From NCBI RefSeq assembly GCF_964252635.1, contig NZ_CAXUNP010000011.1, positions 1 through 64,000 of the forward strand: DNA of 64,000 nucleotides. The letters are read 5' to 3'. The notes beneath the pieces are model-generated. The model did no database searches. It was not told the DNA's origin and was given only the letters and a program-made list of their open reading frames with translations. Made by a program: the position numbers and the translations under genes. The DNA comes from Jatrophihabitans sp964252635 (GTDB lineage Bacteria > Actinomycetota > Actinomycetes > Mycobacteriales > Jatrophihabitantaceae). This document shows positions 35,193 through 43,816 of the stretch, piece by piece (the first letter of the stretch is position 1; each line of letters starts with the position of its first letter).

Positions 35193-36344
35193 GTGGACAA
35201 CGGCTGTCTGCGGTCGAGGATGTCCGATGCTGACGGCATGGTCGAGCTGCTGCAGGCCCGCGAACACGAGCGCTACCCCCGGACCGGGAGCACGACGCCC
35301 ATCGCGGACTGGGGCCGGTTCTGGTGGGAATTGGCCGACTCGAGCGAGGTCGTCCGAGCCGCGAGTGTCCACGGATTCGTGCTCCGCGTCGCCGACCTGC
35401 GGGCGTTGGGGGTGACGCGCAGCAGGTACCGCTGGGCTGTCCGTAGTGGGGCGTGGGCGGCACCCGCATACGGGGTCGTCGCGCCGGTCGACCTGCGGCA
35501 CGGGCCGGACGTCGGCAACTCCGGCGCGCATCTTGCGGCACGCCGCTACCACGCTGTCCAGGGCACAGCGGCCGCGCTGGTCCGCCCGGACGATGCCGTC
35601 TCCGGCCGAACCGCCGCGATCCTGCACGGGCTGCCCACCCTCATGGTCCCGCGACTACCGGAGCTGACGTCCCGGGCGCCGGACAGCATCGGTGTGCGAC
35701 GCACCGTGCACCTGAAGGCCGCGACCCTCGACAGCTGGCAGATGAGTCGATGGTGGGGCGTCGAAGTCAGCGACGTCGCGCGCACTCTGGTCGACCTAGG
35801 ACGAGAAGACGGTCGGGACGCGCTGATGGCCGCAGACGCAGCGTTGCGGGAAGGCGTTGTCACCGTGTCCGAGCTCGAGCGCGCGTTGCAGCTCGCCCGG
35901 GGATGGCCTGGAACACGTCGAGCCCGAGAGGTCTTGGACCTGGTTGACCCGCGCGCCGAGTCGCCCCTTGAGTCGCTGGTCCGGCTTGCTTTGCACGACG
36001 ACGGGTTCCCGCCGCCCGAACTCCAGGTATGGCTCGGTGGCGACCGCGTCGACCTCTGCTGGCCCGACCACGGCGTGGTGCTCGAGGCGGACGGGCGGGA
36101 GAAGTACACCGCTGACGAGCGCTGGGCGGAGAAGAAGCGCGAACAGCGCCTTCGTCGACGGACGGAGGTCAGGACTGTCGAGCGGGTCACCTGGTCGGAC
36201 GTCACACGAGGCTGGGCGCAGACCAGCGAACAGCTCTGGGCGTCGCTGGGCTTGGCCCCACCGCCGCCGGCTGAACCGAACAGTAGCCGGCTTGTCAGTC
36301 GAGATGGTCGTGATTTCGTGGCCGATCACGACCATCTCGACTGA
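35193..36344 (+). CDS. AbiEi-like/DUF559 (Vsr-fold) protein
   Basis: The N-terminal two thirds of this protein (up to 383 residues) resemble AbiEi-type antitoxins found in actinomycetes: a winged-helix-like start (LRVADLRALGVTRSRYRWAV), SGRTAAILHGLP and VEVSDVARTLVDLGRE. The last 120 residues form a DUF559 nuclease-like fold with ESLVRLALHDDGFP, RVDLCWPDHGVVLEADGREK and RRRTEVRTVERVTW. Asp and Glu expected for the Vsr/PD-(D/E)XK site are present. The start is unsure: GTG 35193, ATG 35220 or ATG 35238. The stop TGA lies inside the right arm of a second hairpin, so the last residues are encoded by it. No toxin partner gene is adjacent. Confidence 0.75.
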   Translation: MDNGCLRSRMSDADGMVELLQAREHERYPRTGSTTPIADWGRFWWELADSSEVVRAASVHGFVLRVADLRALGVTRSRYRWAVRSGAWAAPAYGVVAPVDLRHGPDVGNSGAHLAARRYHAVQGTAAALVRPDDAVSGRTAAILHGLPTLMVPRLPELTSRAPDSIGVRRTVHLKAATLDSWQMSRWWGVEVSDVARTLVDLGREDGRDALMAADAALREGVVTVSELERALQLARGWPGTRRAREVLDLVDPRAESPLESLVRLALHDDGFPPPELQVWLGGDRVDLCWPDHGVVLEADGREKYTADERWAEKKREQRLRRRTEVRTVERVTWSDVTRGWAQTSEQLWASLGLAPPPPAEPNSSRLVSRDGRDFVADHDHLD

Positions 36345-36348
36345 CAAG
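36291..36348. repeat. Long perfect hairpin, right bracket of the DUF559 gene
   Basis: Perfect 24-bp arms at 36291-36314 and 36325-36348 enclose a 10-nt loop. The outer part, CTTGTCAGTCGAGATGGTC, equals the hairpin at 35118 except for two bases, and those two changes are matched on the other arm. The DUF559 reading frame runs through it and stops at 36342-36344. It may also end transcription between this gene and the convergent aceE. Confidence 0.92.
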
Positions 36349-36399
36349 CGCTGCCCCCACAACGATGGGGAAGGCCGAGAATGTGAAAAGGCAAGAAAG

Positions 36400-39168
36400 C
36401 TACGCGGAGCCTTCCGTGTTGCCGGCCCCGGCCGCGGTCACCGAGCCGAGCTGGTAGCGGTCGAACGCCTCGCGGGGCGCCTCGCGCTTGACCTCGCCGC
36501 GGCGGGCCAGCTGCTCGAGCGTGGCGACGACGATCGACTGCGCGTCCACGTGGAAGAACCGCCGGGCCGCGCCGCGGGTGTCGGCGAAGCCGAAGCCGTC
36601 GGTGCCGAGCGAGGTGTAGTCGTTGGGCACCCACCGCGAGATCTGGTCCGGGACGGCGCGCATGAAGTCCGACACCGCCACCACGGGCCCGGTGGTGTCG
36701 GCGAGCGCGGACGTCACGAACGGCACCGGCGCGTCCTCGCCCGGGTTCATCAACGCCTGCTCCTCGCAGTCGATCGCGTCGCGACGCAGCTCGTTCCACG
36801 ACGTCACCGACCAGACGTCGGCGTCGACGCCCCATTCCTCGCCCAGCAGCCGCTGCGCCTCGAGGGCCCACGGCGCCGCCACGCCGGACGCGAGCAGCTG
36901 CGCCCGCGGCCGGCCCTGGTCCTGCAGCCCGGGGGAGAACAGGTACATCCCGCGCAGCAACGCCGAGACGTCGAGGTCGGCGGGTTCGGCCGGCTGGATG
37001 ATCGGCTCGTTGTAGATCGTCAGGTAGTAAAAGATGTCGTGGTCGCTGACCTCGGTGCCGGAGAACGCCCCCACGCCGTACATGCGGGCCAGGCCGGCCC
37101 GGACGATGTGCGCGATCTCGTAGGCGAAGGCCGGGTCGTAGGCCACGCACGCCGGGTTCGACGCGGCGAGCAGCAGCGAGTGCCCGTCGGCGTGCTGCAG
37201 CCCCTCGCCGGTCAGCGTCGTCCGGCCGGCCGTCGCACCCAGGACGAACCCGCGGCCGAGCTGGTCGGCGAGCTGCCAGAACTGGTCGCCCGTGCGCTGG
37301 AACCCGAACATCGAGTAGAAGATGTAGAACGGGATCATCGGCGTCGCATGCGTGGCGTACGACGTGGACGCCGCGATCAGCGAGGCCATCGAACCGGCCT
37401 CGGAGATGCCCTCGTGCAGGATCTGCCCGGTGGTCGACTCCTTGTAGGACAGCAGCAGGTCGCGGTCGACGGCCTCGTACTCCTGCCCGTGCGGCGAGTA
37501 GATCTTGGCGGTCGGGAAGATCGCGTCGAGGCCGAACGTCCGCGCCTCGTCGGGGATGATCGGGACGAAGCGCGCCCCGATCTCCTTGTCCTTCATGAGG
37601 TCCTTGAACAACCGGACGGTGGCCATCGTCGACGCCACCTGCTGCTTGCCGGACCCGCCGCGGAACTCGCTGTAGACCTTGTCACCGGGCTGCGCCAGCG
37701 GCTTGGCCCGCACGACGCGTTTGGGCAGCGCGCCGCCGAGGGCCGCGCGGCGCTCCTTCATGTACTGGATCTCGTCGGACTTCTCGCCGGGGTGGTAGTA
37801 CGGCGGCAGGTCGGCCTCGAGCTCCTTGTCCGAGATCGGCAGGTAAAGCCGGTCGCGGAACGCCTTCAGGTCGGCCGCGTTCAGCTTCTTCATCTGGTGC
37901 GTCGCGTTGCGGCCCTCGAAGGACTCGAGCGTCCAGCCCTTGACGGTGTGCGCCAGGATCACGGTCGGCTGCCCGGTGTGCGCCCGCGCGGCCTCGAACG
38001 CCGCGTACACCTTGCGGTAGTCGTGCCCGCCGCGTGAGAGCTTGCGCAGCTCGTCGTCGGACAGGTCCTCGACCATCTTGCGCAGCCGCGGGTCGGTGCC
38101 GAAGAAGTGCTCGCGGATGTAGGCACCGCTCTCGACGGTGTAGGTCTGGAACTGGCCGTCGGGCGTCTGGTTCATCTGGTTCACGAGCGCGCCGTCGCCG
38201 TCACGGGCGAGCAGCGGGTCCCAGTCACGGCCCCAGACGACCTTGATGACGTTCCACCCGGCGCCCCGGAAGTACGCCTCCAGCTCCTGGATGATCTTGC
38301 CGTTGCCGCGGACCGGGCCGTCCAGGCGCTGCAGGTTGCAGTTGACGACGAAGGTCAGGTTGTCGAGCTCCTCGCGGGCCGCGACGCCGATGGCGCCGAG
38401 CGACTCGACCTCGTCCATCTCCCCGTCGCCGAGGAACGCCCAGACGTGCGAGTTCGCGGTGTCGGCCAGCCCGCGTGCGCTGAGGTAGCGGTTGAACCGG
38501 GCCTGGTAGATGGCGCCGATCGGGCCCAGGCCCATCGAGACGGTCGGGAACTCCCAGAACTGCGGCATGAGCCGCGGGTGCGGGTAGGACGACACCCCGT
38601 ACGGGGCCTTGGACACCTCCTGGCGGAAGCCGTCGAGGTGCTGCTCGGTGAGCCGGCCCTCCAGGAAGGCACGGGCGTAGATGCCCGGGGCGGCGTGACC
38701 CTGGAAGTAGACCTGGTCGCCCATGGCCGGTTGCCCGGATGCGTCGGCGTAGTCCTTGCCGCGGAAGAAGTGGTTGAAGCCGACCTCGTACAGCGAGGCG
38801 GCCGAGGCGTAGGTGGCGATGTGCCCGCCCACGCCGACGGTCTTGTTCGCCCGCGACACCGCGATGGCGGCGTTCCACCGGATGTAGGCGCGGATGCGGC
38901 GCTCGATGTCCTCGTCGCCCGGGAACCACGGCTCGCGCTCGGGCGGGATGGTGTTGATGTAGTCGGTGCTGCGCAGCCCCGGCACCCCGACCTGGCGCTC
39001 GCGGGCCCGCTCGAGCAGTTTCAGCATCAGGTAGCGGGCGCGTTGCCGCCCGTCCGAGTCGATGGCCGCGTCCAGGGACTCCAGCCATTCCCGCGTCTCC
39101 TCGCGGTCTATGTCGGGCAACTGGTTGGGTAGGCCATCGGTGATGATGCCGAAACGGTCGCGGGTCAC
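36400..39168 (-). CDS. aceE: Pyruvate dehydrogenase E1 (homodimeric AceE)
   Basis: A 922-residue thiamine-diphosphate enzyme of the homodimeric type. It carries the cofactor motif GDGEMDEVESLGAIGVAARE (ending about residue 290) and a long C-terminal transketolase-like part (ASTSYATHATPMIPFYIFYS, FGTDGFGFADTRGAARRFF). It decarboxylates pyruvate and acetylates the E2 lipoyl domain; the E2 and E3 genes are not in the window. GTG at 39168 is preferred because GAGGAG lies five bases before it; a GTG at 39174 would overlap that site. Confidence 0.95.
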   Translation of the reverse strand: MTRDRFGIITDGLPNQLPDIDREETREWLESLDAAIDSDGRQRARYLMLKLLERARERQVGVPGLRSTDYINTIPPEREPWFPGDEDIERRIRAYIRWNAAIAVSRANKTVGVGGHIATYASAASLYEVGFNHFFRGKDYADASGQPAMGDQVYFQGHAAPGIYARAFLEGRLTEQHLDGFRQEVSKAPYGVSSYPHPRLMPQFWEFPTVSMGLGPIGAIYQARFNRYLSARGLADTANSHVWAFLGDGEMDEVESLGAIGVAAREELDNLTFVVNCNLQRLDGPVRGNGKIIQELEAYFRGAGWNVIKVVWGRDWDPLLARDGDGALVNQMNQTPDGQFQTYTVESGAYIREHFFGTDPRLRKMVEDLSDDELRKLSRGGHDYRKVYAAFEAARAHTGQPTVILAHTVKGWTLESFEGRNATHQMKKLNAADLKAFRDRLYLPISDKELEADLPPYYHPGEKSDEIQYMKERRAALGGALPKRVVRAKPLAQPGDKVYSEFRGGSGKQQVASTMATVRLFKDLMKDKEIGARFVPIIPDEARTFGLDAIFPTAKIYSPHGQEYEAVDRDLLLSYKESTTGQILHEGISEAGSMASLIAASTSYATHATPMIPFYIFYSMFGFQRTGDQFWQLADQLGRGFVLGATAGRTTLTGEGLQHADGHSLLLAASNPACVAYDPAFAYEIAHIVRAGLARMYGVGAFSGTEVSDHDIFYYLTIYNEPIIQPAEPADLDVSALLRGMYLFSPGLQDQGRPRAQLLASGVAAPWALEAQRLLGEEWGVDADVWSVTSWNELRRDAIDCEEQALMNPGEDAPVPFVTSALADTTGPVVAVSDFMRAVPDQISRWVPNDYTSLGTDGFGFADTRGAARRFFHVDAQSIVVATLEQLARRGEVKREAPREAFDRYQLGSVTAAGAGNTEGSA

Positions 39169-39338
39169 GCGCACTCCTCACTGGGTCGGGCAGTTCGACG
39201 AGGGCCGACGGGGTGGGCCGGTGCGTCGCCGATCTCCTCCAGTGAACACCCTGGGGAGCCGCTAGTGTCGGTCTACGAGTTACTCGGTGGTACAGCAGCA
39301 GCAAGGCACGCATCCGTCGAACAGAGGAGATCGTCGTC

Positions 39339-39773
39339 GTGAGCCCGACCGCCCCGTCCGGCAACGGACCGGGAATCGCCGAGCACCTGGGACTGAAGCC
39401 CGGCATGATCGTCATGGAGTCCGGCTACGACGACGACGTGGACGACGACGTGCGGGACAGCGTCGCGGATCTGATCGGCAACGACCTGGAGGACGAGGAC
39501 ACCGACGAGGTCGTCGACGTGGTCCTGCTCTGGTATCGCGACGGTGACGACGACCTGGTCGACGTCCTGGTCGACTCGATCTCCCCGCTGGCCGACGACG
39601 GCTACATCTGGCTGCTGACCCCGAAGCGGGGCCGCGGCAACTACGTCGAGCCGTCCGACATCGCGGAGGCTGCGTCCATCGCGGGCCTGTCGCAGACCTC
39701 GATCGCCACCGCCGGCGACGCCTGGTCGGCCGCTCGCCTCGTGGGCCGCAAGTCCTCCGGAGGAAAACGATGA
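39339..39773 (+). CDS. DUF3052 protein
   Basis: The 144-residue acidic protein matches the actinobacterial DUF3052 family: IAEHLGLKPGMIVMESGYDD, then DVVLLWYRDGDDDLVDVLVD, DDGYIWLLTPKRGRGNYVEP and SDIAEAASIAGLSQTSIATA. No enzymatic motif is evident and function is unknown. The GTG start follows AGAGGAGATCGTCGTC. Its end overlaps the ahpE start by ATGA, so the two are coupled, as is common in actinomycetes. It is divergent from aceE. Confidence 0.87.
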   Translation: MSPTAPSGNGPGIAEHLGLKPGMIVMESGYDDDVDDDVRDSVADLIGNDLEDEDTDEVVDVVLLWYRDGDDDLVDVLVDSISPLADDGYIWLLTPKRGRGNYVEPSDIAEAASIAGLSQTSIATAGDAWSAARLVGRKSSGGKR

Positions 39774-40231
39774 CCGCGCCCGCCGTCGGCGACAAGGCCC
39801 CCGACTTCACGCTGAAGGACCAGAACAACGAGGAGGTCACGCTTTCCTCGTTCCGCGGTGAGAAGGCGGTGCTGATCGTCTTCTACCCCTTCGCGTTCAC
39901 CGGCATCTGCACCGGCGAACTGACCCGCGTTCGCGACGAGCTCGACACCTTCCAGAACGACGACGTGCAGGTCGTGACGATCAGCGTCGACTCGCCGTAC
40001 ACGCACAAGGTGTTCAGCGAGCGCGAGGGCTTCGACTTCCCGCTGCTGTCGGACTTCTGGCCGCACGGTGCGGTGGCCCAGGCCTACGGCTCGTTCCACG
40101 ACGGGGGCGGCATGGCCATGCGGGGCACCTTCCTCGTCGACAAGGACGGCATCGTGCGCTTCGCCGAGGTCAACGGCCCGGGCGACGGCCGCGACGCGTC
40201 GGCCTGGCAGGCGGCGATCAGCGCCCTCTGA
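39770..40231 (+). CDS. ahpE: One-Cys peroxiredoxin AhpE
   Basis: A 153-residue thioredoxin-fold peroxidase with the peroxidatic Cys47 in PFAFTGICTGEL and the segment FPLLSDFWPHGAVAQAYG, nearly as in mycobacterial AhpE. There is no resolving cysteine of the 2-Cys type. It reduces peroxides, probably with mycothiol or mycoredoxin in actinomycetes. It is translationally coupled to the DUF3052 gene. Confidence 0.92.
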   Translation: MTAPAVGDKAPDFTLKDQNNEEVTLSSFRGEKAVLIVFYPFAFTGICTGELTRVRDELDTFQNDDVQVVTISVDSPYTHKVFSEREGFDFPLLSDFWPHGAVAQAYGSFHDGGGMAMRGTFLVDKDGIVRFAEVNGPGDGRDASAWQAAISAL

Positions 40232-40273
40232 GCGCGAGCCCGGGTCCGGGCCGGCCGCACGTACGCTGAAGTC

Positions 40274-41581
40274 GTGCTGCGCGCCATGGTCTGGACGCTT
40301 CGCCAGCCGCGCTACGCGACGCTGGCCGCGATCATGCTGGTGCTGGCCCTCGGCTGCGTCGGGGCGGGCACCTTCGAGCTGCACCGCTTCCACGAGAAGC
40401 GCCACGACAACGGTGTGCTGCGCTCGAACGCGCACTCCGCGCCCGTGCCGCTGACGACCGGTCTGGTCCCGCTCACCGGCCGGGGTGATGCGCCGGGGGC
40501 CCTCGCGATCCGGTACTGCACGGTGACGGTCCGGGGCACGTTCGAGGCCGCGGGTCAGCAATACCTCGACGACCAGTCGCAGGGCGGCCGGCGCGGGTTC
40601 CTGGTGCTGACGCCGCTCCGCACCGCGGCGGGGATCGTGCTGGTGGGCCGGGGGTTCGTCGCCGCGACCGCGGACGAGACGCGCCCGGCCGCGATCCCGG
40701 GACCGCCGAGCGGACCGGTCACGCTGCAGGGGCGACTGCAGACCGTCTCGAACGGTACGGACCACGCCGGCCAGCTGCCCCGGGAGGAGATCACGGCGGT
40801 GAACCCGAGCCGCCAGGCAGCCCGCCTCGGCGCGCCGGTGTTCCAGACCTACCTCACCTCGTTGCGCGGCCAGCCGGGCACCGCCGGCCTGAACGCCCTG
40901 CCCGCCCCGGACCTGTCCAACCCGACCGGCGGCGCCGGTGAGCTGCAGCTGCTGTCCTACGTCATCCAGTGGTACGTCTTCGCCGTGCTGGCGCTGCTCG
41001 CACCGTTCGTGTTCGCCCGGGCCGATGCGAAAGAAGCTCGCAAACGCTTCCTCGGTCTCGACGACGACGACGTCGAGTTCGACCTGGCGGCACGGGCTGC
41101 ATCGTCGGACGCGGCCCGCCCAGCGCTGCCGGGCGGCGGGGCCGACCCCGGGCCGGACCTCTCGCCGATGGTGCGACAGCGTGCTGAGCTCGCGCGCGCC
41201 GGGGCGGAGGCGCAGTGGCAGCGCGCCGAGCGGTTGGCCGACCGGTACGGACGTTCCCTGGGTCCGCGACCGGACCCGGACGCCGTGCGTCGGGCACCGG
41301 TCCTGCGCGAGCCGGCGGGCCCGGACAGCGACGTCACACCGCACCGCAGCGGGGACACCTACCACGGCTCGTACAACGACTACCTGTGGTCGCTGGCCAT
41401 GGCCGACGGGCGGATCCCCGAGGGGACGCCCGACGCACCGCACGCGTCGTCGACCGATCGTCGCGGCGCACCGGACGAGACCCGAACGTCACCCCGGGTG
41501 ATCGACGCCGATCCGGTCGACCCCCCGCCGGACAGGCCGCACACCGACGGGAGCGGCAAGGGCCCCGGTCGCGGGCGCTGA
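40274..41581 (+). CDS. SURF1-family cytochrome oxidase assembly protein with long tail
   Basis: The first 250 residues are SURF1-like: a membrane helix at 14-34, the motif QQYLDDQSQGGRRGFLVLTP, VLVGRGFVAATADE and a second helix at 227-248. SURF1 helps heme a insertion into cytochrome c oxidase. About 185 further residues form a cytoplasmic tail rich in Asp, Arg and Pro, much longer than in typical members; it looks disordered with one helical stretch (MVRQRAELARAGAEAQWQRA). The GTG start lies 42 bp after ahpE. Confidence 0.87.
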   Translation: MLRAMVWTLRQPRYATLAAIMLVLALGCVGAGTFELHRFHEKRHDNGVLRSNAHSAPVPLTTGLVPLTGRGDAPGALAIRYCTVTVRGTFEAAGQQYLDDQSQGGRRGFLVLTPLRTAAGIVLVGRGFVAATADETRPAAIPGPPSGPVTLQGRLQTVSNGTDHAGQLPREEITAVNPSRQAARLGAPVFQTYLTSLRGQPGTAGLNALPAPDLSNPTGGAGELQLLSYVIQWYVFAVLALLAPFVFARADAKEARKRFLGLDDDDVEFDLAARAASSDAARPALPGGGADPGPDLSPMVRQRAELARAGAEAQWQRAERLADRYGRSLGPRPDPDAVRRAPVLREPAGPDSDVTPHRSGDTYHGSYNDYLWSLAMADGRIPEGTPDAPHASSTDRRGAPDETRTSPRVIDADPVDPPPDRPHTDGSGKGPGRGR

Positions 41582-41635
41582 GCCCCGTCGTCGGTGGCCT
41601 GTACCCTCGGCGGGCGCGGCAGGGCCGTGCTGAGG

Positions 41636-41710
41636 GGGCGTTTAGCTCAGCGGGAGAGCACTCGGTTTACACCCGAGCGGTCACTGGTTCGATCCCAGTA
41701 ACGCCCACCA
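41636..41710 (+). tRNA. tRNA-Val (anticodon TAC)
   Basis: The gene folds as a full cloverleaf: acceptor GGGCGTT pairs with AACGCCC, the anticodon arm CTCGG/CCGAG encloses TTTACAC with anticodon TAC at 41668-41670, and the T arm has GGTTCGATCC. CCA is encoded at 41708-41710. It reads GUA/GUG valine codons. A possible -10 box TACCCT lies at 41602. Confidence 0.97.
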
Positions 41711-41769
41711 TCGCGCTCAGCTCGGTAAAGGGCGCGCGAGGCGGATACACCCGTCCACATGACGCGGGC

Positions 41770-42050
41770 AACCTTTTTTGCTTAATCGTTGCCTATATGT
41801 CACCGTCGTCGGCAGGCCGCGGGCCCTCCACACCGGAGGCTCGCCGCACCGGGCAGGGATGGTGCGACGTGCCGGCTCCGAACCAGGAGGGCCGCGCCGG
41901 GGCCGACCCGGGATCCCCGATAGCTGAACACAGGTCGCCACGAACACCCCTTCGGGGCGGCGACCGCTCGTCAGTGGCAGGCACCGAGCCCCACGACGAC
42001 GGGGAACGATCCGAAAGCACGGCGCCAGGCGCCGTCGGGAAAGGCAAACA
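41770..42050 (+). promoter_or_regulatory. Structured leader of the Rpf gene, candidate c-di-AMP (ydaO) riboswitch
   Basis: The 345 bp between tRNA-Val and the Rpf-LysM gene hold no reading frame I can support. An AT-rich block with TATATGT (41794-41800) may be the -10 region, giving a leader of about 250 nt. The leader contains CCCCGATAGCTGAAC (41915-41929), close to the CCGACAGCUAAC core of the ydaO c-di-AMP riboswitch. A nested hairpin GGTCGCC/GGCGACC (41933-41965) follows, and a palindrome ACGGCGCC-A-GGCGCCGT (42019-42035) lies just before the ribosome site GGGAAAGG. ydaO switches are known upstream of actinomycete rpf genes. The full consensus was not matched, so the call is tentative. 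Confidence 0.45.
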
Positions 42051-42055
42051 CCTTC

Positions 42056-42754
42056 ATGGCATCACGTTCCTACGTGCCTCGGCACAGCGCAGTCCCCGAG
42101 CCCTCCACCGGCGGCGTCCGCCGTTCGGTGACGGTGCTCGCGAGCTCCGTCGGGGCCGCCGCGGTGGCCACCACCGCCTTCGCGGGCACCGCCGAGGCGT
42201 CGTCCGCGCACCACACCGTCTGGGACCGCGTCGCGAAGTGCGAGAGCACCCAGAACTGGCACATCCACACCGGCAACGGCTACTACGGCGGGCTGCAGTT
42301 CGACTCGCACACCTGGAAGGCCTACAACGGCGGCAAGTACGCCGGCCGAGCTGACCGCGCCACCCGCGGTGAGCAGATCCAGGTCGCCCGTCGCGTGCTG
42401 AAGAAGCAGGGTCCGGGCGCCTGGCCGGTCTGCGGCCCGCGTGCCGGCCTGTCCAAGTCGAGCGGTCACGCCACCGGCGCACACCTGCCCGCGGACGCCG
42501 GCGACGGCATGAACGGCAGCGGCACCGTCCGCGCCGCGTCGAAGCACAAGCACGTCGCCAAGAAGCACGCGACCACCCACAAGTCGCGCGCCTCGCACCA
42601 CGGCACGATCACGGTGCACCGCGGCGACACGCTCAGCCGCCTGGCCAGCAAGCACCACGTGCACGGTGGCTGGAAGGCCCTGTACCGGGCCAACAAGAAG
42701 CACCTGCACAACCCGAACGTCCTGCACATCGGTCAGAAGCTCGTTCTGCCGTGA
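42056..42754 (+). CDS. Rpf-like transglycosylase with LysM domain
   Basis: The 232-residue secreted protein has a signal peptide (hydrophobic core about 25-45, ending TAEAS). Next is a resuscitation-promoting-factor domain (VWDRVAKCESTQNWHIHTGN, GYYGGLQFDSHTWKAYNG, catalytic Glu in KCEST), then a basic linker. A C-terminal LysM domain follows (ITVHRGDTLSRLASKHHVHG, NPNVLHIGQKLVLP). It cleaves peptidoglycan and can promote regrowth of dormant cells. The long structured leader suggests riboswitch control. Confidence 0.93.
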   Translation: MASRSYVPRHSAVPEPSTGGVRRSVTVLASSVGAAAVATTAFAGTAEASSAHHTVWDRVAKCESTQNWHIHTGNGYYGGLQFDSHTWKAYNGGKYAGRADRATRGEQIQVARRVLKKQGPGAWPVCGPRAGLSKSSGHATGAHLPADAGDGMNGSGTVRAASKHKHVAKKHATTHKSRASHHGTITVHRGDTLSRLASKHHVHGGWKALYRANKKHLHNPNVLHIGQKLVLP

Positions 42755-42866
42755 CCGTTCGGCAGCACCAGCACGGCAACAGCGTCACCGCGACGGCCCG
42801 GGCCTCATGGTCCGGGCCGTTGTCGTGTCGCTACGGTCGGGACGACACCCGAGGAGAGGACGCATC

Positions 42867-43334
42867 GTGGCACTGGCGACGTACGGCAGCATCGAGGACC
42901 TTGAGGCCGGGATCGGCGTCGAGGTCGGGCCCGGCGAGTGGTTCGAGGTCGACCAGGAACGCGTCAACGCCTTCGCCGACGCCACGAACGACCACCAGTG
43001 GATACATCTCGACGCCGAGCGCGCGGCCAAGGGCCCGTTCGGCCGCACCGTCGCCCACGGGTACCTGACCCTGTCGCTCGTGCCGTACTTCGTCGCCTCG
43101 CTGCGCGAGGTGCGCAACGTCGCGATGGCGGTCAACTACGGATTGAACAAGGTGCGCTTCCCCGCCCCGGTGCCCGTCGGCAGCCGGCTCCGGGCCACCA
43201 GTTCGATGGCCACCGTCGACCGGCTCGACGAGCGGTCGGCCCAGGTCGTCACCGTCGTGACCCTGCACATCGAGGGCACCGACAAGCCGGCGTGCGTCGC
43301 CGAGACCGTCGCGCGGATCTACTTCCAGGGCTGA
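42867..43334 (+). CDS. MaoC-like (R)-enoyl-CoA hydratase
   Basis: A 155-residue hotdog-fold protein with the hydratase motif FADATNDHQWIHLDAERAAK and HGYLTLSLVPYF. The catalytic Asp and His are in place. It hydrates trans-2-enoyl-CoA to the (R)-3-hydroxy form. The GTG start has a strong ribosome site GAGGAGAGGA six bases upstream; upstream in-frame codons lack this. Its CoA pathway partner is not evident nearby. Confidence 0.88.
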   Translation: MALATYGSIEDLEAGIGVEVGPGEWFEVDQERVNAFADATNDHQWIHLDAERAAKGPFGRTVAHGYLTLSLVPYFVASLREVRNVAMAVNYGLNKVRFPAPVPVGSRLRATSSMATVDRLDERSAQVVTVVTLHIEGTDKPACVAETVARIYFQG

Positions 43335-43390
43335 CGCGGCAGGGTCGACGCGGCTGGGTCGACGCGGCACGGCCGATACGGCTCGGTCCG

Positions 43391-43723
43391 TCAGGCCTCC
43401 GGGTCGTCGCGCTCCTGCTCGCGGGCCCGGCGCTGCTCGCGCATCCGCGCGTCCAGGGTCGCGAGGAACTCCTCGTCGTCGTCGGGCGAGCCCGGACGCG
43501 CCTGGGTACGTCCGGCACCGACGAGTACGCGCTGCTGCGTCCACGGCCGCCCGAACACCAGCCAGGCGATGCCCCCGATGGCTGCGAACACCACCACGAT
43601 CAGCAACCACGCCAGCTTGGGCAGGGTGCGCACCTGGTCGCGGCGGGTGATGACGACGTCGATGATGCAGAACACCCACACGCCGAACGCGACCACGCCG
43701 AGAATCCCGTCGAAGAACAGCAT
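43391..43723 (-). CDS. Small membrane protein, PLDc_N family
   Basis: A 110-residue protein with two membrane helices (about residues 2-23 and 37-58) and the PLDc_N pattern WVFCIIDVVITRRDQVRTLP, KLAWLLIVVVF, GGIAWLVFGRP. It matches the N-terminal membrane part of cardiolipin synthases but lacks catalytic domains. The polar tail is rich in Asp, Glu and Arg. ATG at 43723 is preferred because GAGAGG lies six bases before it; an ATG two codons upstream would be too close. Function is unknown. Confidence 0.82.
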   Translation of the reverse strand: MLFFDGILGVVAFGVWVFCIIDVVITRRDQVRTLPKLAWLLIVVVFAAIGGIAWLVFGRPWTQQRVLVGAGRTQARPGSPDDDEEFLATLDARMREQRRAREQERDDPEA

Positions 43724-43816
43724 GTGCATCCTCTCGTCGGGGTCGACGTCTCGGAGGCTACGCGACGGTATGAAGCGCCGGCTTTGAGTCCGGACGCACG
43801 GAGTAGGTTCGCCGTC

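Noticed and set aside
35193..36344. Complete AbiE toxin-antitoxin pair
   Set aside because: The AbiEi-like part is present but no AbiEii nucleotidyltransferase gene is adjacent; the neighbours are MhuD-like and aceE genes.
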